Of a stretch of DNA of 64,000 nt, positions 28,282 to 36,471 are shown one piece after another. The stretch is from Pseudomonas hormoni (lineage in GTDB: Bacteria; Pseudomonadota; Gammaproteobacteria; Pseudomonadales; Pseudomonadaceae): the NCBI RefSeq assembly GCF_018502625.1, contig NZ_CP075566.1, positions 2,237,001-2,301,000 on the forward strand. Reading direction: 5' to 3'. Position numbers and translations under genes: made by a program. The stretch's first letter is position 1. Each line of letters starts with the position of its first letter. The notes under the pieces are model-generated. The model saw only the letters and a program-made list of their open reading frames with translations. It made no database searches and was not told the origin of the DNA.

Positions 28282-29181
28282 GTGAAACTCATCATTGCCG
28301 CTATTTATGTTGTATCGATTGCCTACGTCCACCTGCGCGGCCGGGTGCGCCACAAACTGGGCCGGCAACTGAGCGATCACTCGACGTTTCTGGCACCGAT
28401 CAATTGCTTCCTTTATCTGTTTTCGAAAGTTCCCAACAAGCCTTATCTCGATCCGGCCGATTTCCCGGACCTGAGCCCGCTGCAGGCCCATTGGGAAGAA
28501 ATCCGCGCCGAAGGCCAGAACCTGCTCAAGGCGGGTGAGATCAAGCGTTCGAACCAGTACGACGACGTCGGCTTCAACTCGTTCTTCAAGACTGGCTGGA
28601 AGCGTTTCTACCTCAAGTGGTATGGCGCCAGTCATCCTTCGGCGATGAAGCTCTGCCCGCGCACCACCGAACTGGTGCAGAGCATCGGTTCGATCAAAGC
28701 CGCGATGTTCGCCGAGTTGCCGCCGGGTTCGAAACTGGTGCGTCACCGCGATCCGTATGCCGGTTCCTACCGTTATCACCTGGGCCTGGAGACGCCGAAC
28801 GACGCTGGCTGCTACATCAACGTCGATGGCGAAAACTATCACTGGCGCGACGGTGAAGCGGTGATGTTCGATGAAACCTTCATTCATTACGCCGAAAACA
28901 CCACGCAGCAGAACCGCATCATTCTGTTCTGCGACGTCGAGCGGCCGATGAAGTACCGCTGGGCGGCGGCGTTCAACGGCTGGTTCAGCCGTAACGTGAT
29001 GTCGGCGGCGGGCGCGCCGAACGATGTGGGCGACAAGACCGGTGGTATCAATCGTCTGTTCGCCAGAATCTACAAGATTCGCCTGCGCGGCAAGGCGTTG
29101 AAGAAGCGTAACCGCAAGCTGTATTACCTGGAGAAGTGGGCGATTTTTGCCGGGTTGCTGGCGTTTTTTGTCTGGATCTGA
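28282..29181 (+). CDS. lpxO: Lipid A 2-hydroxylase LpxO (aspartyl/asparaginyl hydroxylase family)
   Basis: Fe(II)/2-oxoglutarate dioxygenase, membrane-anchored, that hydroxylates the secondary laurate of lipid A. The start is taken as GTG at 28282 (KLIIAAIYVVSIAYVHLRGR), as LpxO proteins begin at this point; a GTG four codons earlier is possible. It has an N-terminal anchor helix, GFNSFFKTGWKRFYLKWYG, the iron ligands in LVRHRDPYAGSYRYHLGL (His-x-Asp) and ETFIHYAENTTQQNRIILFC (second His and 2-OG Arg), and a C-terminal helix. The start choice is uncertain; the family is not. Confidence 0.92.
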   Translation: MKLIIAAIYVVSIAYVHLRGRVRHKLGRQLSDHSTFLAPINCFLYLFSKVPNKPYLDPADFPDLSPLQAHWEEIRAEGQNLLKAGEIKRSNQYDDVGFNSFFKTGWKRFYLKWYGASHPSAMKLCPRTTELVQSIGSIKAAMFAELPPGSKLVRHRDPYAGSYRYHLGLETPNDAGCYINVDGENYHWRDGEAVMFDETFIHYAENTTQQNRIILFCDVERPMKYRWAAAFNGWFSRNVMSAAGAPNDVGDKTGGINRLFARIYKIRLRGKALKKRNRKLYYLEKWAIFAGLLAFFVWI

Positions 29182-29205
29182 ATTCAGCGTTGCCGCTTGT
29201 TACGC

Positions 29206-29298
29206 CATCGCGGGCAAGCCCGCTCCCACAAGTTTCAGCGTTTGCCATCGATCGTGTAACTAACGCTAAACCCTGTGGGAGCGGGCTTGCCCGCGATG
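29206..29298. repeat. REPIN (class A, gtgggagcgggc...) between lpxO and ku
   Basis: catcgcgggcaagcccgctc and its exact complement gagcgggcttgcccgcgatg, with a spacer of about 50 bp, in a convergent gap. Confidence 0.9.
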
Positions 29299-29343
29299 AG
29301 GCCGGTAAACTTCCCAACAAATTTTCGGGTACCCCACCATCGA

Positions 29344-30216
29344 TCAACCACTCGACCGCTTGGTCGCTTTTTTCGCCGCCGCCGGTTTATCCGCTGCCTT
29401 CGGTTTCGCAGCCGTCTTCCCGCCAGCCTTGCCCCCCAAACTGCGTTTCAGCAACTCGGTCAAATCGATAACATCCGCCGTCTTGCGCTCTTCCTCGCCC
29501 GTCGCCGTCTCGACATCCTCGATCTTCCCTTCATTCGCCTTCTTCTCGACCAACGCCATGATCTTGTCTTCAAAACCGTCGCGATAATCGTCGGGGCTCC
29601 AGTCTCCGCTCATGTCCTGCACCAGGCGTTTGGCCATGTCCAGTTCACCCTTGGCCAGTTCCGGTTTGGTCACCTCGCTGCCCAGTTCCAGCGTGTCGAG
29701 GCTGCGTACTTCCGCTGGCCAGCGCAGCATTACCAACACCATTGCCGAGTCCAGCGGCATCAGCGCGGCCAGATGCTGACGGGTGTGCAAAACGACATGG
29801 GCGAGGGCGACCTTGTTGGTTTTGCTCAGGGTTTCACGCAACAGCGCATAGACTTTGCCACCGCGTTTGTCCGGCGCGAGGTAGTAGGGCGTGTCGATGT
29901 TTTGCAGGGGGATTTGATCACTGTCGACAAAGGAAAAAATGTCGATGGTCTGCGTGGACAGTGGATGCGCCGATTTGATTTCCTCTTCACTGAGCACCAC
30001 ATATCGACCCTTTTCGTATTGCACACCTTTGACGATGTTCTCCTTGGTCACTTCCTTGCCGGTCACCTTGTTGACGCGCTTGTAACCCACCGGGTCCATG
30101 CTGCGGCTGTCGAGCCAGTCGAAATCCACCCCTTGCGAAGACGTCGCCGAGACCAGCGCCACAGGGATATGCACCAGCCCGAAACTGATTGCGCCTTTCC
30201 AGATTGCCCGTGCCAT
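29344..30216 (-). CDS. ku: Ku DNA-end-binding protein (NHEJ)
   Basis: Bacterial Ku homodimer subunit that binds double-strand ends and recruits LigD for non-homologous end joining. The 290-residue protein starts MARAIWKGAISFGLVHIPVA, the invariant Ku N-terminus, followed by the core beta-barrel and bridge region (ALLRETLSKTNKVALAHVVL near 125). The C-terminal tail is a Lys/Ala-rich low-complexity stretch (KAGGKTAAKPKAADKPAAAK, about 264-283), typical of extended Ku C-termini that aid DNA threading. No ligD is in the window. Confidence 0.94.
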   Translation of the reverse strand: MARAIWKGAISFGLVHIPVALVSATSSQGVDFDWLDSRSMDPVGYKRVNKVTGKEVTKENIVKGVQYEKGRYVVLSEEEIKSAHPLSTQTIDIFSFVDSDQIPLQNIDTPYYLAPDKRGGKVYALLRETLSKTNKVALAHVVLHTRQHLAALMPLDSAMVLVMLRWPAEVRSLDTLELGSEVTKPELAKGELDMAKRLVQDMSGDWSPDDYRDGFEDKIMALVEKKANEGKIEDVETATGEEERKTADVIDLTELLKRSLGGKAGGKTAAKPKAADKPAAAKKATKRSSG

Positions 30217-30402
30217 GGTCGTCTACTCGCGAGTGATGATCAGGTGACCCGTGGCCCGGCGCAAAAGTTTCAGCGGCGTGTGGCCCAGGCCCGCCGGGGG
30301 ATCAACTTCGTGTTACATCTTGCCGGGGAGGTTTTGGTTAACAAATCCGAACCCTGGGCGTAGCGTGCTATCGAAGGCTGTAATCAAGTAGAGAGGCTGC
30401 CC

Positions 30403-30759
30403 ATGAACCGATTTGTGCTTGGCGTCACCGCGATGGCATTGAGTGGCGTGCTGGGCAACCTGGCTCAGGCCGATATCGCATTGCCATCCATTCCGTTGCT
30501 GCTGGCCCAAAGTCCGACGGGCAGCACCAGCAACCCTTACAACAGCCCGATTCGTCGGGCCAACCCCAACAGTATGCAAGGCACGCAACCCGGCGCTCCG
30601 GCCATTCGCGGGCCGAACACCGTGCCCGTACCGCGACCGCCGACACTCGATAACGGCGGCATCGGCAATCGCTATCCCCAAGACCGGACAGCGCCCGCCA
30701 GCCCTCCGAAATTCATCCCGAATCCGCCCCATCGCGACGCGGACACCAGCAACCGTTGA
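30403..30759 (+). CDS. Secreted Pro/Asn-rich protein, unknown function
   Basis: A 118-residue protein with signal peptide MNRFVLGVTAMALSGVLGNL ending LAQA-D. The mature part is low-complexity and rich in Pro, Asn, Arg and Ser (SPTGSTSNPYNSPIRRANPN; then PRPPTLDNGGIGNRYPQDRT), likely disordered. GAGAGGCTGCCC before ATG supports translation. It is 51 bp ahead of the sugar dehydrogenase and may share its transcript. No family is recognised. Confidence 0.7.
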   Translation: MNRFVLGVTAMALSGVLGNLAQADIALPSIPLLLAQSPTGSTSNPYNSPIRRANPNSMQGTQPGAPAIRGPNTVPVPRPPTLDNGGIGNRYPQDRTAPASPPKFIPNPPHRDADTSNR

Positions 30760-30810
30760 GCGGCAGAACACAATTACTGTCAGCCATTCAGACGACAAAA
30801 GGAATCGTGC

Positions 30811-31962
30811 ATGTTGCGTAAGACTCTCTTGGCCACAGTCTGTGCCAGCGCACTCATCACCACAGCCGCTGCGGTTTTCGCGGCGCCCGCCCAAGAACTG
30901 AAAAGCGAGCAGGGCACCCTTGAGGTCACGCCGATCGTCCAGGGGCTGGATCATCCCTGGGCCCTGGCGTTTCTACCGGATCGGCAAGGGATGCTGGTGA
31001 CCGAACGGCCCGGCAACCTGCGTGTGGTCGGTGCGGATGGCAAGCTCTCGGCGCCGCTCAGCGGTGTACCTAAAGTCTGGGCCAAAGGCCAGGGCGGTTT
31101 GCTGGATGTGGTGCTGTCGCCCGACTTTCAGCAGGACCGCACGGTGTATCTGTCGTATGCCGAAGGCGGGGGTGAGGGCGACAAGGCCGGTACGGCAGTC
31201 GGTCGCGGGCAGCTGTCGGAGGACCTGACAGCGATCAACAATTTCAAGGTGATCTTCCGCCAGGAACCGAAGCTCTCGGTCGGCAATCACTTCGGCTCGC
31301 GTCTGGTATTCGACCGCGATGGCTATCTGTTTATCACCCTCGGCGAGAACAACGACCGGCCCACGGCCCAGGATCTGGACAAGCTGCAGGGCAAGGTTGT
31401 GCGGATCTACCCGGACGGCAAGGTACCCGACGACAACCCCTTTGTCGGTCAGTCCGGCGTACGCCCGGAAATCTGGTCCTACGGCCAGCGTAACCCGCAA
31501 GGCGCGGCGCTCAATCCATGGACCGGCGTGCTCTGGGAAAACGAGCACGGCCCGCTAGGGGGTGACGAGGTGAATATCATCGAGCGCGGCAAGAATTACG
31601 GCTGGCCGCTGGCGACCCATGGCATCAACTACTCCGGCCAGCCGATTCCGGAAGCCAAGGGCAAGACCGCCGAAGGCACCGTCCCGCCGCGCCACGTCTG
31701 GGAAAAATCCCCTGGCCTGAGCGGCATGGCGTTCTACGATGCAGACCGCTTCAAGCCCTGGCAGCACAACGTGTTTATCGGTGCGCTGGTCACTCAGGAA
31801 CTGATTCGCCTGCAGTTCGACGGCGACAGAGTGGTTCACGAAGAGCGCTTGATGGGCGAACTCAACAAGCGCATTCGCGATGTGCGGCAGGGGCCGGACG
31901 GGTATTTGTATGTGCTCACTGATGAGGATGATGGGACTCTGTACAAGGTTGGCCTGAAGTAA
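30811..31962 (+). CDS. Periplasmic PQQ-dependent sugar dehydrogenase (Asd/YliI type)
   Basis: Soluble six-bladed beta-propeller quinoprotein that oxidises aldose sugars in the periplasm. The 383-residue protein has a signal peptide (MLRKTLLATVCASALITTAA) and the family path LEVTPIVQGLDHPWALAFLP, LVTERPGNLRVV, GGLLDVVLSPDF, VGNHFGSRLVFDRDGYLFIT and SYGQRNPQGAALNP; the WENEHGPLGGDEVN segment near 250 provides cofactor and Ca2+ contacts. It corresponds to the aldose sugar dehydrogenase group, not the membrane glucose dehydrogenase Gcd. AAGGAATCGTGC precedes the ATG. Confidence 0.88.
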   Translation: MLRKTLLATVCASALITTAAAVFAAPAQELKSEQGTLEVTPIVQGLDHPWALAFLPDRQGMLVTERPGNLRVVGADGKLSAPLSGVPKVWAKGQGGLLDVVLSPDFQQDRTVYLSYAEGGGEGDKAGTAVGRGQLSEDLTAINNFKVIFRQEPKLSVGNHFGSRLVFDRDGYLFITLGENNDRPTAQDLDKLQGKVVRIYPDGKVPDDNPFVGQSGVRPEIWSYGQRNPQGAALNPWTGVLWENEHGPLGGDEVNIIERGKNYGWPLATHGINYSGQPIPEAKGKTAEGTVPPRHVWEKSPGLSGMAFYDADRFKPWQHNVFIGALVTQELIRLQFDGDRVVHEERLMGELNKRIRDVRQGPDGYLYVLTDEDDGTLYKVGLK

Positions 31963-31973
31963 CCGATGCCTTT

Positions 31974-32066
31974 TGTGGCGAGGGAGCTTGCTCCCGCTGG
32001 GGTGCGAAGCGCCCCCCTTGCAGGCGTCTGCTTCGCAGCCGAGCGGGAGCAAGCTCCCTCGCCACA
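31974..32066. repeat. REPIN (class C) between convergent genes
   Basis: tgtggcgagggagcttgctc pairs with gagcaagctccctcgccaca. The spacer is a variant of the class C spacer with gcgaagcgccccccttgcag. Confidence 0.88.
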
Positions 32067-32068
32067 GG

Positions 32069-33166
32069 TTACTCTCGGCGATAGAGAATCACCGCCGCCC
32101 GAAGTTTGCCCCGCCCGAAACTGCACATCTTCTCGAACTCCCCATGGCTGACCGGCAGATGCTGACAGTCCATGGGTTGACGATGCTGGCTATGGTCGAC
32201 ATCCGGGTCGTGCAGGTAGACGAACTCTTCATCGCAATCGGTGACGGCCACCCAGTGCGGCGATTTGGAACGGGTCAGCCGATAACTGCTGATCAGCACC
32301 AGCGGCTGCCCGCCATCGGCCAATAATCGTGGCAGGTCCAGCGGCCCGCCGAGCACCTGTTCGACGTCTGTGGCGTTCAACTGTGCCGCGAACTCATCGT
32401 GCACCAGGCGCATGACATCTTTTTTATGCTCATCGCGCACGCCATCGAGAAACAACGGCCCCGCCATGCTCACTTGCAAGCGCACGCGAAACCCGCGCCG
32501 CGCTGCCGCCAGTGCCAGACCTTGAGGGCTGCAGCCGCCGTGGCCGGAGGTCATGAACACGGTGGTCGCCTCACGCCAGATCTGCAGTTCTTCGCGGCGC
32601 TCCAGCACGCGATCGGCGTGCAGGGCGCCCATGGCCATCAACAGGCACGCCGGGCCGCAGGTGAAATCGGTGGTCTGCGCATACCACGGCACTTTGATGC
32701 TGCGGGCATCGCGATGCTGAAGGATGCGTTTCTCCAGGCGCAGCGCATCGGCGTGGTCCTGGTAATAATCGTGAATCAGTGCGAAACGCCGATAACCGTT
32801 GCGCTCATACAGGGCAATCGCCGCAGGGTTGTCGATGCGCACCTCCAGCCGCAAGTAAGCGCAGTCATGCTCAAGGGCACATGCCTCGATGCGCTCAAGC
32901 AATTGCTTGCCCAGTCCGTTGCCTCGTGCCTGTTCAGCAATGGCAATCGAGTAGAGCCGCGCCAGCGACGTGCCCCGGTGAAACAGCACCACCGCGTAAC
33001 CCAGCAATTGCCCGTCGCGTTCAGCCACCAACAGCTGCCCGTGAGCCCGGGTGATCATCCACTGAAAACTGCGACTGGTAAGCCGGTCCGTGGTGAAGCA
33101 TTGCTGTTCGAGTGCCAGCAACGCGGGTAAGTCTTCAACTACCGCCAAGCGAAAGACAGGATTCAT
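32069..33166 (-). CDS. GNAT acetyltransferase - C39-like peptidase fusion
   Basis: A 365-residue two-domain protein; the start at 33166 gives MNPVFRLAVVEDLPALLALE, the normal GNAT N-terminus. Residues 1-150 are a GNAT fold with the acetyl-CoA loop AEQARGNGLGKQLLERIEAC. Residues 165-365 are a papain-like C39 peptidase: Cys in TTDFTCGPACLLMAMGAL near 175, His in SPHWVAVTDCD near 302 and Asp in YLHDPDVDHSQHRQP near 316. It is divergent from the RLAN/ATP-grasp ligase gene. This pairing is known from comparative genomics of amidoligase systems, where peptide synthesis and cleavage are predicted; the substrate is unknown. Confidence 0.85.
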   Translation of the reverse strand: MNPVFRLAVVEDLPALLALEQQCFTTDRLTSRSFQWMITRAHGQLLVAERDGQLLGYAVVLFHRGTSLARLYSIAIAEQARGNGLGKQLLERIEACALEHDCAYLRLEVRIDNPAAIALYERNGYRRFALIHDYYQDHADALRLEKRILQHRDARSIKVPWYAQTTDFTCGPACLLMAMGALHADRVLERREELQIWREATTVFMTSGHGGCSPQGLALAAARRGFRVRLQVSMAGPLFLDGVRDEHKKDVMRLVHDEFAAQLNATDVEQVLGGPLDLPRLLADGGQPLVLISSYRLTRSKSPHWVAVTDCDEEFVYLHDPDVDHSQHRQPMDCQHLPVSHGEFEKMCSFGRGKLRAAVILYRRE

Positions 33167-33258
33167 ATGACCGCCGTAAAAGTTGCGTAACGAAACGGGA
33201 CTTTCGAAAAAGTTCGTGCTTAATAGGAAAGGTCTTGTTCTCCAACGGATCAATCACT

Positions 33259-34833
33259 ATGTCAGCGGTACAGGGTCATTGGCGCGAAGTATCCGAGCAA
33301 ACTTTGCCGGCGGCAACTTTTTTAAATGACACGGTTAGAACTTCCAGCCAGTTGATTATCATCGTCGAACGCAAGGAAGACTGGGCGTCCTACTTCCCCA
33401 GCGAAGACATCGTCACGGCTCAGGAATACCTCGAGCAGACTCGCGACAACGAGCAGGGCAAACGGGTCCAGGTGATCAACCTGTGTCGCAGCTACAAGTA
33501 CCTGGGGCACGGGTATTACTGCTCGCTGCTGGCTGAAGCACGGGGGCACAAGGTCATTCCGTCGGTGCGGACCATCAGCGAGCTGACCAAAAAATCCCTC
33601 TACGGTCTGGCCCTTGATGATCTGGACAAACCGCTGGAAAAAGCCCTGAGCAATCATCTTTACAGCGATACCGAAGGCTTCACTCTGACACTTTACTTTG
33701 GCCGGACCAATATCGAACCGTTGCAGGATCTGGCACGACAGTTATTTGAAGTCTTTCCATGCCCGATATTATTGGTTGAGTTCCGTCGAACTAACGGCTG
33801 GCACATTGAAGGCGTCAAGTCGGGTGCGCTGCACAAGTTGCGCGAAGATCAGGAAGATCAGTTTGCCAACTCGCTGGACAGTTTCAGTCGCAAGATCTGG
33901 CGCATGCCGCGTTCGCGACGATTGGCCCGCTATGACCTGGCGATCCTGCACGATCCGCAGGAAGCACTGCCGCCGTCCAACCCCAAGGCGCTGGACAATT
34001 TCGTACGCGTCGGCAAGACATTGGGCATCGATGTGGAGCTGATCGAGCGCAAGGACTACGCGCGCATCGCCGAATACGACGGCCTGCTGATCCGCGAGAC
34101 CACCAGTGTCGACAACCACACCTACCGCTTCGCCAAGAAAGCCGAGAGCGAAGGCCTGGTGGTGATGGACGATCCGGCGTCGATCCTGCGCTGCACCAAC
34201 AAGGTCTACCTGACTGACCTGCTCAAAAGCCATCAGCTGGGCATGCCCGCCACCGAAATCCTCTACAAGGAACGACCGGAAGACTTCGAACGGGTCGGTG
34301 AGCGTCTGGGATTTCCGCTGGTGTTGAAGATTCCCGACGGTTGTTTCTCCCGCGGCGTGATCAAGGTCGAAAGCCAGCAAGCCTTGCTCGAAGCGACGGC
34401 CGAACTGTTCGAGCACTCAGTGCTGTTGCTGGCTCAGGAATTTTTCTACACCGAGTACGACTGGCGCATTGGCGTGCTCAACCGCAAACCGATCTTTGCC
34501 TGCCAATACTTCATGTCCAAGGGCCACTGGCAGATCTACAACCACAAGGCCAAGGGTCAGGACATCAACGGCGAATGCCGCACGCTGGCGGTTCATGAAG
34601 CGCCGCGCGCCGTCGTGGAGCTGGCGGTGAAAACCGCCAACCTCATCGGCGACGGCCTCTACGGCGTCGACCTCAAGCAGTCCGGCGACAAGGTGGTGGT
34701 GATCGAGGTCAACGACAACCCGAACATGGACGCCGGCATCGAAGACGCCTACTTGCAGGACGATCTGTACTCGCTGGTGCTGGAAGAGTTCGTGCGCCGA
34801 CTGGAACTGAAACGTCGCGGCCAGGCCTGGTGA
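33259..34833 (+). CDS. RimK-like ATP-grasp ligase with RLAN domain
   Basis: A 524-residue protein beginning MSAVQGHWREVSEQTLPAAT. Residues about 30-190 form the RimK-like ATP-grasp N-terminal (RLAN) domain (SYKYLGHGYYCSLLAEARGH). The rest is an ATP-grasp ligase with LGFPLVLKIPDGCFSRGVIK (ATP-binding Lys and Gly loop), LLAQEFFYTEYDWRIGVLNR and the metal-binding end VVVIEVNDNPNMDAGIEDAY. ATP-grasp enzymes of this class form amide bonds to amino acids, as RimK does with glutamate. It is only 7 bp from the CorA-like gene, so an operon is likely. The substrate is unknown, and it is not the classical 300-residue RimK. Confidence 0.88.
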   Translation: MSAVQGHWREVSEQTLPAATFLNDTVRTSSQLIIIVERKEDWASYFPSEDIVTAQEYLEQTRDNEQGKRVQVINLCRSYKYLGHGYYCSLLAEARGHKVIPSVRTISELTKKSLYGLALDDLDKPLEKALSNHLYSDTEGFTLTLYFGRTNIEPLQDLARQLFEVFPCPILLVEFRRTNGWHIEGVKSGALHKLREDQEDQFANSLDSFSRKIWRMPRSRRLARYDLAILHDPQEALPPSNPKALDNFVRVGKTLGIDVELIERKDYARIAEYDGLLIRETTSVDNHTYRFAKKAESEGLVVMDDPASILRCTNKVYLTDLLKSHQLGMPATEILYKERPEDFERVGERLGFPLVLKIPDGCFSRGVIKVESQQALLEATAELFEHSVLLLAQEFFYTEYDWRIGVLNRKPIFACQYFMSKGHWQIYNHKAKGQDINGECRTLAVHEAPRAVVELAVKTANLIGDGLYGVDLKQSGDKVVVIEVNDNPNMDAGIEDAYLQDDLYSLVLEEFVRRLELKRRGQAW

Positions 34834-34840
34834 GCGGCCG

Positions 34841-35764
34841 ATGATCAAGAGCTTTCAACTGACCCACGGCGCGCTGCAAGCGGTCGAACGGCTGGACGCC
34901 GAGGTGATGCTGTTCAGCAACCCCGATGCGGCCGAGCGCGACTTGTTGCACAGCCATTTCAAGCTCGATGAACACGCGCTGGCCTCGGCGCTGGACCCGG
35001 ACGAGGTATCGCGTATCGAGTTTCACCCCGACAATTTGTTTCTGATCTGGAAGCGTCCGGAAAACTATTCCGGCGCCGGCAGCCTGGCCTTTGAAGTGTC
35101 GTCCTGCGGTTTGCTGTTTTCTACGCAGAGTCTGCTGGTAATCGCCACCGACGATTCGCCCCTGCATGGGCTCGGCACCCGGCAGAAGTTGAACACGCCA
35201 CTGGATGTATTGCTCGACCTGCTGTTCAACAACATCCATCACTACCTGGGCCACCTCAAGGTGATCAAGCTGGTCGCGCGGGAGTTGCAGCAGAAATTCA
35301 ACGCGTCGATGCAGAACCAGCACCTGATTCAGATGTTCAACCTCAGCGAAAGCCTGATCTATTACATCAACGCGATTCACAGCAACGGCGCAGTCCTGAC
35401 CCGGCTGCGCAACCACGCGGAAAAACAGCGCTTCAGCGCCGAGGCCATCGGCCTGATCGACGATCTGATCATCGAAAACAACCAGTGCTACAAACAGGCG
35501 GAAATCTACTCCACAGTGTTCTCCGGGCTGATCGATGCCCGGGGCAACCTGATGAACAACAGCATGAACAACCTGCTGCGCAAACTGACGCTGATCAACG
35601 TGGTGTTCCTGCCGTTGAACCTGATTGCGAGCATCGGCGGCATGTCCGAGTTCAGCATGATGACGGCGGGCACGCCGTGGTGGGTTTCGTATCCGTTGTT
35701 TCTGACGGCGATGATGCTGGGGGCGGGGGTGATGGTTTTGGGGCTCAGGCGGTTGGCGAAATGA
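34841..35764 (+). CDS. CorA-family divalent cation transporter with altered GMN motif
   Basis: A 307-residue CorA-like channel: a cytoplasmic alpha/beta funnel, a long coiled stalk helix (about 140-245), then two C-terminal membrane helices. The loop after TM1 reads NLIASIGGMSEFSMMTAGTP. The universal CorA signature Gly-Met-Asn is replaced by Gly-Met-Ser, followed by Glu-Phe. GMN forms the selectivity entrance for hydrated Mg2+, so the specificity may differ. It follows the ATP-grasp gene by 7 bp and is presumably co-transcribed. Confidence 0.85.
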   Translation: MIKSFQLTHGALQAVERLDAEVMLFSNPDAAERDLLHSHFKLDEHALASALDPDEVSRIEFHPDNLFLIWKRPENYSGAGSLAFEVSSCGLLFSTQSLLVIATDDSPLHGLGTRQKLNTPLDVLLDLLFNNIHHYLGHLKVIKLVARELQQKFNASMQNQHLIQMFNLSESLIYYINAIHSNGAVLTRLRNHAEKQRFSAEAIGLIDDLIIENNQCYKQAEIYSTVFSGLIDARGNLMNNSMNNLLRKLTLINVVFLPLNLIASIGGMSEFSMMTAGTPWWVSYPLFLTAMMLGAGVMVLGLRRLAK

Positions 35765-35785
35765 TCTCGGCGTCAGTGATGCCGC

Positions 35786-35858
35786 CATCGCGGGCAAGCC
35801 CGCTCCCACAGTGATCTGCGGCGTTCACAAAACCTGTGGGAGCTGGCTTGCCAGCGAT
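35786..35858. repeat. REPIN (class A) between convergent genes
   Basis: catcgcgggcaagcccgctc faces gagctggcttgccagcgatg. The right copy carries paired changes (gcggg to gctgg, cccgc to ccagc) that keep its own small stem. Confidence 0.85.
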
Positions 35859-35888
35859 GACAATCTCAACACCACCGCAAATCCAGAA

Positions 35889-36224
35889 TCAGGCTGCTTG
35901 TTCGGCGTCGACAGGCTTTTTTCTGTCCTGCAGCCCACGAACAACGAGGTACAACAACGGCCCAACCGACACAAAAACCGCAGTGAGCAAAAGATAGGGA
36001 ATGACGGAAAACGCCGACCGCCCACGCTGGCGCGCATCGCGGTACATCCACACCCCGGCCAGCGTCGCCAGCAGGTATAGATCAATCACCACCTGTGCCG
36101 TATCCGGCCGCGACATCAGGCTGATGCCAAATTCAATCAACGACTGTTCAGCCTGGAGCATCACCGAAACGGTGTAGCCAGCAAAGGCGAGCAGGGCAGT
36201 CAGGGGCAGGGCGACAGACTTCAT
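35889..36224 (-). CDS. DUF2834-like small membrane protein
   Basis: A 111-residue protein with three hydrophobic segments: LPLTALLAFAGYTVSVMLQA (7-26), VVIDLYLLATLAGVWMYRDA (45-64) and PYLLLTAVFVSVGPLLYLVV (75-94). The WMYRDARQRGRS loop is characteristic of DUF2834-type proteins. AAGGAAGGAAACC before ATG supports the start. Function is unknown. It is divergent from the threonine dehydratase unit. Confidence 0.75.
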   Translation of the reverse strand: MKSVALPLTALLAFAGYTVSVMLQAEQSLIEFGISLMSRPDTAQVVIDLYLLATLAGVWMYRDARQRGRSAFSVIPYLLLTAVFVSVGPLLYLVVRGLQDRKKPVDAEQAA

Positions 36225-36286
36225 GGTTTCCTTCCTTGGACAATGAGCGGAATCCCGAGCCTACCGAAGCTGAAGGAAATTGACCA

Positions 36287-36315
36287 TTGACTTGCCCCCC
36301 ATGCCCGGCTAATTT
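36287..36315 (+). promoter_or_regulatory. Sigma-70 promoter of the threonine dehydratase leader
   Basis: TTGACT (36287-36292), 17 bp, then TAATTT (36310-36315). Ideal spacing predicts a transcript start near 36322, which is the A of the leader-peptide ATG; the leader message may therefore be leaderless. Confidence 0.6.
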
Positions 36316-36321
36316 CCAGCC

Positions 36322-36387
36322 ATGACTTCCACCGTATTGCGCTGCCAGCCAAGCATTATTACCGCCATTCCTCATTTGGCGGGCTAG
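36322..36387 (+). CDS. Attenuator leader peptide rich in Thr/Ile/Val/Leu
   Basis: A 21-codon frame starting MTSTVLRCQPSIITAI and ending PHLAG-stop, 84 bases before the threonine dehydratase gene. Eight or more residues are Thr, Ile, Val or Leu, including Ile-Ile-Thr-Ala-Ile. The stop codon lies right after GGCGGG, which can pair with the first arm of a terminator 20 bases downstream. This is the layout of an amino-acid attenuator. There is no ribosome site because the predicted transcript starts at the ATG. Confidence 0.75.
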   Translation: MTSTVLRCQPSIITAIPHLAG

Positions 36388-36429
36388 CTCACGACTGCAG
36401 CACCCAACCCGCCCTCGAGGCGGGTTTTT
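36378..36429 (+). promoter_or_regulatory. Attenuator: mutually exclusive antiterminator and terminator
   Basis: Terminator: AACCCGCC (36406-36413), loop CTCGA, GGCGGGTT (36419-36426), T-run 36425-36429. Antiterminator: GGCGGG at 36378-36383, within the last leader codons, pairs with the same CCCGCC. A ribosome stalled at the Ile/Thr codons leaves GGCGGG free and blocks the terminator; a ribosome reaching the stop covers it and the terminator forms. Confidence 0.78.
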
Positions 36430-36471
36430 ACTTTCTGTCTCCTGGGTTCTGATCAACGTCAGGAGACGACC

